The notes below the pieces were generated by a model. That model saw only the letters and a list, made by a program, of their open reading frames with translations. It did no database searches and was not told where the DNA came from. Of a stretch of 15,193 nt of DNA, positions 1 to 6,175 are shown one piece after another. The number at the start of each line of letters is the position of its first letter. The stretch's first letter is position 1. The position numbers and the translations under genes are program-made. The stretch spans positions 1 to 15,193 of the forward strand of contig CAJMNU010000030.1 in NCBI GenBank assembly GCA_905214855.1. Reading direction: 5' to 3'. Origin of the DNA: an uncultured bacterium (GTDB lineage Bacteria > Bacillota > Clostridia > Lachnospirales > Lachnospiraceae).

Positions 1-553
1 CACGCACTGTGGAAATGGCACATCTCCCATCTGCAAAGAAAGATTGTTTAAAACTGTGTGTCACCAGCTCAGAACAGGATTTGCTGTTGGAATATGGATC
101 ATAACCATCCAAACGGTCTGTCTCCCGATATCCATACTCCCACTCATGATTTTCATAGACTTTGTCTGTTGTCACATTGACAACGGATCTGACACTTGGT
201 GTTCTGCGTACACACTCCATCAGATGAACCGTTCCCATCACATTGGTCTCATAGGTATAGACTGGATCTTTGTAAGAATCTCGAACGATCGGCTGGGCTG
301 CCAGATGAAATACAATCTCAGGCTGAGTTTCCTGAAAGACACGCTCCATCGCTTCCAGATCTCTGATATCGCCTATCACGGAACGCATTCCTTCTTCCAC
401 ACCTGCAATCTCAAACAAACTTGGATCTGTGGGAGCTGATAATGCGTAACCTGTCACCTCTGCTCCCCACATCTTTAATATCTCACATAACCAAGATCCT
501 TTAAATCCTGTATGCCCTGTCACCAGAACTCTTTTTCCTTTATAAAATTCCAT
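1..553 (-). CDS. rfbG: CDP-glucose 4,6-dehydratase, N-terminal half (cut by window edge)
   Basis: Converts CDP-D-glucose to CDP-4-keto-6-deoxy-D-glucose, the entry to CDP-dideoxy and other CDP-deoxy sugars of surface glycans. 184 codons are visible, about half of the usual 355-360 residues; the 3' part lies beyond position 1. Translation from the ATG at 551-553 starts MEFYKGKRVLVTGHTGFKGS: the Rossmann glycine motif is G13, G16, G19, and HTGFKGSWL is typical of this SDR branch. T129-D130-K131 and the catalytic Y154xxxK158 pair (in YDPYSNSK) are present. A modest AGAGG lies upstream of the start. It follows rfbF, the preceding pathway enzyme, after 93 bp. The frame is intact up to the edge. 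GDP- or dTDP-sugar dehydratases are relatives, but the HTGFKGSW motif and the rfbF neighbour favour CDP-glucose. Confidence 0.93.
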   Translation of the reverse strand, partial: MEFYKGKRVLVTGHTGFKGSWLCEILKMWGAEVTGYALSAPTDPSLFEIAGVEEGMRSVIGDIRDLEAMERVFQETQPEIVFHLAAQPIVRDSYKDPVYTYETNVMGTVHLMECVRRTPSVRSVVNVTTDKVYENHEWEYGYRETDRLDGYDPYSNSKSCSELVTHSFKQSFFADGRCAISTVR

Positions 554-646
554 TTCTATACCTCTTTGATTTTTTCTTACTGATTTTGGTTTATTTGTCG
601 ATACGTTTTTCCATCTTCAAATACAGTCTTCCACTACATTCTTCCA

Positions 647-1423
647 TTATTCTTTCCAGATCTTCCACGGAGCATTATCAGACTGCCACAATGCTTCAAG
701 CTGTTGTTTGTCTCTCTGTGTATCCATGCATTTCCAGAAACCAGTATGTTTGTATGCCATCAACTCTCCATCAGAAGCCAGTTTTTCCAATGGTTCTTTC
801 TCAAAAACAGTTGCATCGCCTTCAATATAATCAAACACACCTGGATTCATTACCATATATCCACCATTGATCAGACTTCCATCCATATCGTTTTTCTCAC
901 GGAAGGCATTGATATTTCCCTGATCAGATACATCCAGCACACCAAATTTCTGCCCCACATTGACTGCTGTGATCGTAGCGATCTTTCCATGTTTTTCATG
1001 GAATTCTCTAAGCGCATTGATATCTACATTGGCGAGTCCATCACCATATGTCAGCATAAATGGCTCATCTCCCACATACTTCTGGATCCGTTTAATTCTG
1101 CCGCCCGTCATGGTATGGAGTCCTGTATCGATCAATGTGACTTTCCACGGCTCTGAATAGTTGTTGTGTACTTCCATCTTGTTGTTGGCAAGATCAAATG
1201 TAACATCCGATGTATGAAGAAAATAATCTGCAAAAAATTCCTTCACCACATACTGTTTGTACCCCAAGCATATAATAAAATCATGCAATCCGAATTGGGA
1301 ATAATATTTCATGATATGCCAAAGGATCGGGCGCTCGCCGATCTCGATCATTGGTTTTGGTTTTAAATGGCTTTCTTCACTGATCCTTGTTCCGAATCCG
1401 CCTGCTAATAATACAACTTTCAT
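647..1423 (-). CDS. rfbF: Glucose-1-phosphate cytidylyltransferase
   Basis: Makes CDP-glucose from CTP and glucose 1-phosphate, supplying the dehydratase encoded next. The 258 residues match the family length (about 257). The N-terminus MKVVLLAGGFGTRISEES with KPKPM at 21-25 is the nucleotidyltransferase signature loop; YGDG at 126-129 is the metal/substrate site; the GFWKCMDTQRDK segment near the C-terminus is characteristic of RfbF. A longer frame begins 27 bases earlier, but the ATG at 1421-1423 is preferred: an ideal CAGGAGG lies just upstream, inside the last codons of the membrane-protein gene, and MKVVLLAGG is the family's normal start. Only one base separates it from that gene's stop (1425-1427), so translational coupling is likely. 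Confidence 0.95.
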   Translation of the reverse strand: MKVVLLAGGFGTRISEESHLKPKPMIEIGERPILWHIMKYYSQFGLHDFIICLGYKQYVVKEFFADYFLHTSDVTFDLANNKMEVHNNYSEPWKVTLIDTGLHTMTGGRIKRIQKYVGDEPFMLTYGDGLANVDINALREFHEKHGKIATITAVNVGQKFGVLDVSDQGNINAFREKNDMDGSLINGGYMVMNPGVFDYIEGDATVFEKEPLEKLASDGELMAYKHTGFWKCMDTQRDKQQLEALWQSDNAPWKIWKE

Positions 1424-1424
1424 T

Positions 1425-2891
1425 TTAGTCCTCCTGTTCCCTAAACACATTCCAACTATGATCCTTCAATATCCTCAGTGCATTTCTGATCTGATCCGGA
1501 CCTTTTTTATATTGGAAGATGTCTTCCAGTTCTTTATCACTCAATTCTTCGTAATGAAACGCAGCTTCTCTTTTTATGGTCAAATTCTGCTTACGATAGG
1601 GTGCTGTATTCCACTCACTGTATGTTGTAAAGGTATTTCCAAAAAGGAAGATGCTCCCTATCAATGCACAACCGATCCAAAGTCCCCTGTTTGGTTTCTT
1701 TTTATATGATTTTTGCAGGGCAAAAGCAAAGGTAAGTAAGATCCCCAGTATCCCTACCTGAAACTGTAAGGCATATCTGGAACTCATTCCATAATCCGGT
1801 TTTAAAAAGATCCAGCGTGATAACAAGATCAATACATGGTTCATCCCCCCTGCTGCAAGCAGTATCAGCGGAAAAATCGTCCTCTCATAAATTTTTTGAC
1901 TCCAATTTAAATAGAGAGCAAAAAAATAACATCCAAGTACCAAAGCTCCCAGAATCAGGATCTGCCACTCTTGTGTACAGATTTTTCGGATACATTCATC
2001 TCCTAAAACAGTGGAAGCAAACGATTTGAGGAAAAATTCTGCAAAAAACAAGGGCTGTTCCAAAAGTGTTCCAAATAACGATGCATCTACAGCTCCTGCA
2101 TGTTCCTCCACTGTATGAGAATTGCTCCACATGTAAAGGAGCAAAGGAATAACCGTACATCCTGCATAGAGCAGCCACTGTATCACATCGTTTTTTACCT
2201 TTTGAATTCCTTTCGCTTTTGCTATTTTTCTTACTGCTGCAAACAAACAGGCTAAAATTACTGTTACTGAGTAGATTGCACAGTATGGTCCTGCTACTCC
2301 AAGCGTGACCAAAAATGGCAGAAGACACAAACGTATAGAATCTCCCCTTTTTCCTTCACCACGATATACCCTATCCAATATCAGATAATGATAATAAAAA
2401 CAGGCAAACGCTGCGAAATGAATCCATCCTGTTCCATTTGTGATCATCTCCCATTTGTTCAGGCTGAACAAAACTGCCATGAGTAAAAAATACCATCCAA
2501 AACGAATTCTATGTTTCGCACAGTACACAGCAATCACACCTGCTGAAAGTCCAAGTCCCAAAACTCCCAAAACCATCTCGATCATGGTATTATAGCCAAA
2601 CCATGTGACATTAATAGCTCTTTCCAGATAATTGAGAGGGATTCGTGTCAGTACATCTGCCACAAAAAACTTTTTCGGATTCCAGACATCCGGAAGATAG
2701 CTGTTGATCAGACGGATATAATCTGTATATGTCACATCAATCACCGCACGATTCAGATAGATCAGGCAAAACAAAAAACCTATAACCGGTCCTATAGCAT
2801 AGATCCACTTTTTATCTTCCACATGGTCATGCCCCACTTTGACGTGCCTCTCCTTCATCCCATTTCCCCCATCTTTCTTCTGTGTTTTCAT
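1425..2891 (-). CDS. Multi-pass membrane protein, possible GT-C-like glycosyltransferase or polymerase
   Basis: Family not recognised. The 488 residues show roughly 10-11 hydrophobic segments (near 29-47, 104-125, 132-147, 156-172, 188-220, 236-254, 275-295, 311-328, 340-358, 372-392, 404-418). A charged N-terminal tail has several His and Lys, and a soluble C-terminal tail (about 420-488) is rich in Glu, Asp and Lys. The first exterior loop carries aspartates (D52, D57), and SSRYALQF follows a late loop (361-368); such features occur in GT-C transferases and Wzy-like polymerases, but this is weak evidence. Its place between heptose and CDP-sugar genes suggests a role in glycan assembly or membrane transfer. 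The start is uncertain: the ATG at 2889-2891 or M12 at 2856-2858, both with poor ribosome sites. It is 29 bp downstream of gmhA and one base from rfbF. Confidence 0.85.
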   Translation of the reverse strand: MKTQKKDGGNGMKERHVKVGHDHVEDKKWIYAIGPVIGFLFCLIYLNRAVIDVTYTDYIRLINSYLPDVWNPKKFFVADVLTRIPLNYLERAINVTWFGYNTMIEMVLGVLGLGLSAGVIAVYCAKHRIRFGWYFLLMAVLFSLNKWEMITNGTGWIHFAAFACFYYHYLILDRVYRGEGKRGDSIRLCLLPFLVTLGVAGPYCAIYSVTVILACLFAAVRKIAKAKGIQKVKNDVIQWLLYAGCTVIPLLLYMWSNSHTVEEHAGAVDASLFGTLLEQPLFFAEFFLKSFASTVLGDECIRKICTQEWQILILGALVLGCYFFALYLNWSQKIYERTIFPLILLAAGGMNHVLILLSRWIFLKPDYGMSSRYALQFQVGILGILLTFAFALQKSYKKKPNRGLWIGCALIGSIFLFGNTFTTYSEWNTAPYRKQNLTIKREAAFHYEELSDKELEDIFQYKKGPDQIRNALRILKDHSWNVFREQED

Positions 2892-2920
2892 TTTTTCTCA
2901 TAGTTTTTATATATTTGAAA

Positions 2921-3562
2921 CTACAGCGCAAAAAAATGTTCTTCCAGCATCAGGCAAAGGGTGTGATATATTGGAAGATGTAATTCCTGAATCTTATATG
3001 TCTCTGTCTCAGGAACGATGATCGCCGCATCACAAAAGCGTTTCATCTCTCCACCATCTCTTCCAAGCAATCCGATCACCGAAATATTTTTAGCTCTTGC
3101 CGCACAGGATGCATACAGAATATTTTTTGAATTTCCTGATGTGGAAATTCCTAAAAACACATCCCCTGCATTTCCAAAACCACAAAGCTGCTGGGCAAAG
3201 GCAATTCCTCCATCCACATCATTCAAAAAAGCTGTTGTAAGCCCTGGATGTCCTGTCAGAGCGATCGCCGGAAGAGAACCCTGAAGTTTTTTGGAAAGCT
3301 CTGCTCCCAGAACCGGATCCTGTGCTTCCAATTTTTTTTTCAGCATCTCGTTCACAGGACGTTTCTTAACAAATCCTTTCATAAGCTCCCCTACAATATG
3401 TTCTGCATCTGCACAGCTTCCGCCATTTCCTGCAACTAGAAGTTTTTTTCCATTTTCGTAGCTTTTTTCTAAAATTTTATATGCTTTTTGGATATCTGAC
3501 TGTACCGCTTCCAGTTTTGGATAACGATTTACCAGTTCTTCCAGATATTTCTGTTCACACAT
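2921..3562 (-). CDS. gmhA: Phosphoheptose isomerase (SIS domain, GmhA type)
   Basis: Isomerises sedoheptulose 7-phosphate to D-glycero-D-manno-heptose 7-phosphate, the first step of nucleotide-heptose synthesis. GNGGS at 45-49 and STSGNSKN at 140-147 are the SIS phosphosugar loops. H55, E59, Q192 and H200 fall where the zinc/catalytic ligands of E. coli GmhA (H61, E65, Q172, H180) would be. At 213 residues it is about 20 longer than E. coli GmhA; the extra sequence is a charged stretch near residues 64-95 (KKRPVNEMLKKKLEAQ and following). The ATG at 3560-3562 is preferred over an upstream GTG because AGGAGA (3567-3572) is well placed and overlaps the gmhB stop. The gap to gmhB is 8 bp, and the cluster covers the other steps of the pathway. 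Confidence 0.92.
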   Translation of the reverse strand: MCEQKYLEELVNRYPKLEAVQSDIQKAYKILEKSYENGKKLLVAGNGGSCADAEHIVGELMKGFVKKRPVNEMLKKKLEAQDPVLGAELSKKLQGSLPAIALTGHPGLTTAFLNDVDGGIAFAQQLCGFGNAGDVFLGISTSGNSKNILYASCAARAKNISVIGLLGRDGGEMKRFCDAAIIVPETETYKIQELHLPIYHTLCLMLEEHFFAL

Positions 3563-3570
3563 GTTGTCTC

Positions 3571-4179
3571 CTACTCTCCCTTCTGTTCCCTGTTCAGAAT
3601 CCACACAGCTGCCTGATATAGATCAGGCTGATATACATCATACTCTTTTTCCTGTTGCTTTAGGCAGTCTTTTTCATAAATTTCCCTGCCATATCCTGTT
3701 CCGACCAAAATTGTACCAACTCCATATGCCTGTCCTGCTTTTGTATCGGAAATCTTATCTCCGATCATCCATGAATGTGCTTTATCCACTGCACAGTCTC
3801 TCTCTGCCTGTTTCAAAAGCCCCGTTTTCGGTTTTCTGCATTCACAGTCTGTCTTATATTTCCCAAGTCCATGAACCGGATGATGCGGACAATAATAAAA
3901 CGCATCGATATGTGCCGAAAATGGTGCAAGGAGTTCATTCAGGTATTGATGCAATATCTTCACATCTTCTTCTGTATAGTAGCCTCTCGCTACACCAGCC
4001 TGATTTGTCACCACCACTACACGATATCCTGCCTTACAAAACAATGCGATCGCCTCTGACGCACCCTCGATCAGCTTTAAATCCTCTTTTTTATAAAGAT
4101 AATTCACTTCCTCATTGATCGTTCCATCCCGATCCAGAAAAATAGTCTTTTTCCCTTGTGTCTCTTCTCTAAAAATCAA
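3571..4179 (-). CDS. gmhB: D-glycero-D-manno-heptose 1,7-bisphosphate 7-phosphatase (HAD, GmhB type)
   Basis: Removes the 7-phosphate from heptose 1,7-bisphosphate, giving heptose 1-phosphate for nucleotidyl transfer. HAD motif I is DRDGT at 16-20 (nucleophile D16, acid/base D18); motif II is TNQAG from T58; RKPK at 115-118 and GDKISD at 140-145 are motifs III and IV. CPHH at 97-100 with C112 and C114 forms the zinc loop typical of GmhB and histidinol phosphatases. The 202 residues fit the family. The start is TTG (4177-4179), overlapping hddA by 11 bases; AAGGAG at 4187-4192, inside hddA, is 7 bases upstream, a very good site that supports this unusual codon. The kinase and transferase neighbours favour the heptose role over histidine synthesis. 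Anomer preference cannot be read from sequence, but HddA makes the alpha form. Confidence 0.93.
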   Translation of the reverse strand: MIFREETQGKKTIFLDRDGTINEEVNYLYKKEDLKLIEGASEAIALFCKAGYRVVVVTNQAGVARGYYTEEDVKILHQYLNELLAPFSAHIDAFYYCPHHPVHGLGKYKTDCECRKPKTGLLKQAERDCAVDKAHSWMIGDKISDTKAGQAYGVGTILVGTGYGREIYEKDCLKQQEKEYDVYQPDLYQAAVWILNREQKGE

Positions 4180-5239
4180 AACGATACTCCTTATTCGGCA
4201 TCTTCACACATACATGCTCATAACTCCAGCGGTTCTCATCAGAGCACCAGCTCTGTGCCCCACGCAGCTCAAAATTCCAGTCTGTGAGCTGACCACCTGC
4301 CTTTTCCAGACGTTCTGCAACTTTATGCTTTACATTATATGGGCAGTATAAAAGCAGGAAACCACCTCCGCCTGCTCCTAAGAGTTTTCCACCCAAAGCT
4401 CCGGCTTTCAATGCTTCCTCATACAACTCATCAATTCTTGGATTGGTGATCTTACTGCTCATTCTCTTCTTGCTCTGCCATCCATAATCCAGAAGTTTCC
4501 CAAAATTATGAAGATTGCCTCTCAAAAGTTCATCCTTCATTGCATATGCTAATGCTTTCACTTCACACATAGCATCAAAAGCATCCTGTTTCTTATAGTT
4601 GTTGACCTGATCTTTGATAATATTGGCTGATACATGGATATTTCCTGTGTAACATAAGAGCAGATTATACTGTAACTCATGCAAGATTTCTTTTTTGATC
4701 CTCAAAGGGTTTACCACCACATTATTTCTTCCGTGAAATTCAATAAAATTAAATCCCCCAAAGGTCGCTGCATATTGATCCTGATATCCGCCTGCAATTC
4801 CAAGATCTTCTCGCTCTACACCATATGCCAGATCTGCAAGTGCATAGCCATCCATCTGCACACCTTTCCATTTTGCCATTGCGCTGAGAAGTGCGACCAT
4901 GACAGTGGAAGACGTTCCAAGACCAGATCCCGGAGGTGCGTCACACTGGAGATATACCTCACATCCCTGACGGATATCCATTGCTTTTAGTGCCGCTGTT
5001 ACCAGATCCAATTTTCCATCATAAATATAATTTTCTCTTGTGTTATATTTTACTGTCATATCAAAATCCAGAGAATGTACTGTAATCTGATCATCTTCTC
5101 TTGGAATGATAGAACAATATGCATATTTATTTATGGTGCTCCCTATGATCGCACCTCCCTGCTCCTCACAAAAAGGAGCGACATCCGTACCACCGCCTCC
5201 AAAACTCACACGCAGTGGTGCTCTTCCTCTGATTACCAT
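4169..5239 (-). CDS. hddA: D-glycero-alpha-D-manno-heptose 7-phosphate kinase (GHMP kinase, HddA type)
   Basis: Phosphorylates heptose 7-phosphate at C1 to the alpha-1,7-bisphosphate in the GDP-heptose branch. 356 residues, usual for HddA. The N-terminus MVIRGRAPLRVSFGGGGTDV is the GHMP substrate motif in its sugar-kinase form. PPGSGLGTSS at 102-111 is the ATP loop; GAGGGGFLLLY from about 288 is the C-terminal GHMP motif. The start ATG (5237-5239) overlaps the hddC stop by 7 bases, with AAAGGA upstream inside hddC. Its 3' end overlaps gmhB, so hddC-hddA-gmhB are very likely translationally coupled. Related fucokinase and mannokinase-like GHMP enzymes exist, but gmhA, gmhB and hddC on either side make the heptose assignment strong. 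Confidence 0.94.
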   Translation of the reverse strand: MVIRGRAPLRVSFGGGGTDVAPFCEEQGGAIIGSTINKYAYCSIIPREDDQITVHSLDFDMTVKYNTRENYIYDGKLDLVTAALKAMDIRQGCEVYLQCDAPPGSGLGTSSTVMVALLSAMAKWKGVQMDGYALADLAYGVEREDLGIAGGYQDQYAATFGGFNFIEFHGRNNVVVNPLRIKKEILHELQYNLLLCYTGNIHVSANIIKDQVNNYKKQDAFDAMCEVKALAYAMKDELLRGNLHNFGKLLDYGWQSKKRMSSKITNPRIDELYEEALKAGALGGKLLGAGGGGFLLLYCPYNVKHKVAERLEKAGGQLTDWNFELRGAQSWCSDENRWSYEHVCVKMPNKEYRFDF

Positions 5240-5940
5240 ACCACAATTCCTTTCTTTACATCTTCCTGAAACCGAAAATAATCCTCCGGAATGCCGATAT
5301 CAATAAAATATCCATCATTGATCACAGCACCTAACATTCGTCCTTCCTGCATCCATTTTGGTATCATCTCATTTTCCAGAGATACCTTACCATTCGGGAT
5401 TTCATCCAAAAGCTCTTGTCTCATCATATAAATACCGCCATTGATCGTTCCCGGTCTTGCCACACTGCTCTTTTCATTAAACCCTGTCAGTCTGTTCCCA
5501 GTTACACTTGCCTCTCCATAGCGTGAGATATCTTCTACTCTTCTTAAAACCAGCGCCATATCCATGTTTTCTTCCTGTAAAAACTTGGACAGCCTATTAT
5601 AATCAAACAGATAAAATGTATCCGCATTCAGGACAAGAAATTGCTCATCATGAATGAAATGCCCTGCATTTTTGATCGCTCCTGCTGTTCCTAAAAGTTC
5701 TTCTTCATAGGAATAAGAAATTTTTACTCCAAATTCTTTTCCATCCTGAAAATATTCTTCCACCATACTTCCTTTATATCCTACAGCAAAAATGATCTCT
5801 GTGACACCCTGTTTTACTAACTCATGAACCACATACTCCATAAATGGTCTGCCTTCTACCAATGCCATTGGCTTTGGTCTGTCACTTACTACAGAACGGA
5901 GTCTTGTTCCAAGTCCCCCTGCCAACAAAATTGCCTGCAT
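5233..5940 (-). CDS. hddC: D-glycero-alpha-D-manno-heptose 1-phosphate guanylyltransferase (HddC type)
   Basis: Transfers GMP from GTP to heptose 1-phosphate, giving GDP-D-glycero-alpha-D-manno-heptose. 235 residues, family length. LAGGLGTRLR at 6-15 with RPKPM at 21-25 is the nucleotidyltransferase loop; LNADTF at 104-109 is the metal-binding strand; FIDIGIPEDYFRFQ near the end is typical of HddC and mannose-1-phosphate guanylyltransferase-like enzymes. The ATG at 5938-5940 is preceded by a strong AGGAGG (5950-5955). It is the first gene of the left operon, about 127 nt below a predicted transcription start. GTP rather than ATP use is inferred from pairing with a GHMP kinase, as opposed to the HldE kinase/adenylyltransferase of the ADP-heptose route. 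A hexose-1-phosphate substrate is the main alternative. Confidence 0.92.
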   Translation of the reverse strand: MQAILLAGGLGTRLRSVVSDRPKPMALVEGRPFMEYVVHELVKQGVTEIIFAVGYKGSMVEEYFQDGKEFGVKISYSYEEELLGTAGAIKNAGHFIHDEQFLVLNADTFYLFDYNRLSKFLQEENMDMALVLRRVEDISRYGEASVTGNRLTGFNEKSSVARPGTINGGIYMMRQELLDEIPNGKVSLENEMIPKWMQEGRMLGAVINDGYFIDIGIPEDYFRFQEDVKKGIVVW

Positions 5941-6006
5941 TTCCTGTTTCCTCCTGTTCTTTACCTGTTTATCATCTCTTATTTTTCTTTTTCCCTATAT
6001 TTCTCT

Positions 6007-6026
6007 CTATACTTTTAGCCTATACT
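6007..6026. repeat. Short direct repeat in the hddC leader
   Basis: Two copies of CTATACT (plus strand; AGTATAG in the transcript) at 6007-6013 and 6020-6026, 13 bases apart. They lie in the purine-rich 5' leader of hddC, downstream of the predicted start site. They could be a protein or RNA-binding site, but seven-base repeats in AT-rich DNA arise easily by chance. Confidence 0.2.
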
Positions 6027-6073
6027 CTCTTTTTCAGATCGTATTACCTTGATTTTTCCATGATTCTTGTTGA

Positions 6074-6102
6074 ATTATAGCATTTTTATATAGTTGAATC
6101 AA
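6074..6102 (-). promoter_or_regulatory. Sigma-A-type promoter for the heptose/CDP-sugar operon
   Basis: On the minus strand: -35 TTGATT (6097-6102), a 17-bp spacer (6080-6096) and a perfect -10 TATAAT (6074-6079), preceded by TGC, so it also has the extended -10 TGn. The predicted start is near 6067, leaving a leader of about 127 nt to the hddC ATG. It sits between the terminator of the preceding gene (6125-6166) and hddC, exactly where a new operon would begin. Genes downstream to position 1 are tightly packed with no strong internal promoter seen, so this probably drives hddC through rfbG. Between -10 and hddC I see no convincing riboswitch or terminator. Confidence 0.82.
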
Positions 6103-6124
6103 TTACGAATGAATTAAGATTCTC

Positions 6125-6166
6125 AAAAAAGAACGCTGTACATGGAAAAGCACTCCATGCACAGCG
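6125..6166 (-). terminator. Rho-independent terminator after the glycosyltransferase gene
   Basis: A 12-bp stem, 6155-6166 with 6134-6145, around a 9-nt loop. It is fully paired as minus-strand RNA if one G-U is allowed; the same position is an A-C mismatch on the plus strand, so the structure is suited to minus-strand transcription. A T-rich run (TTCTTTTTT, 6125-6133) follows the stem. It begins about 9 nt after the TGA of the 1066-residue protein gene and separates the two glycan operons. Confidence 0.9.
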
Positions 6167-6175
6167 CAAAAAATG

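Noticed and set aside
1996..2328. 110-codon minus-strand frame within the membrane-protein gene
   Set aside because: It is out of frame inside a longer gene, with Cys/Ser-rich sequence and no ribosome site or family match. It is a shadow.
5941..6067. Possible riboswitch in the 127-nt hddC leader
   Set aside because: The leader is purine-rich with little self-complementarity. I see no conserved riboswitch core and no internal terminator.
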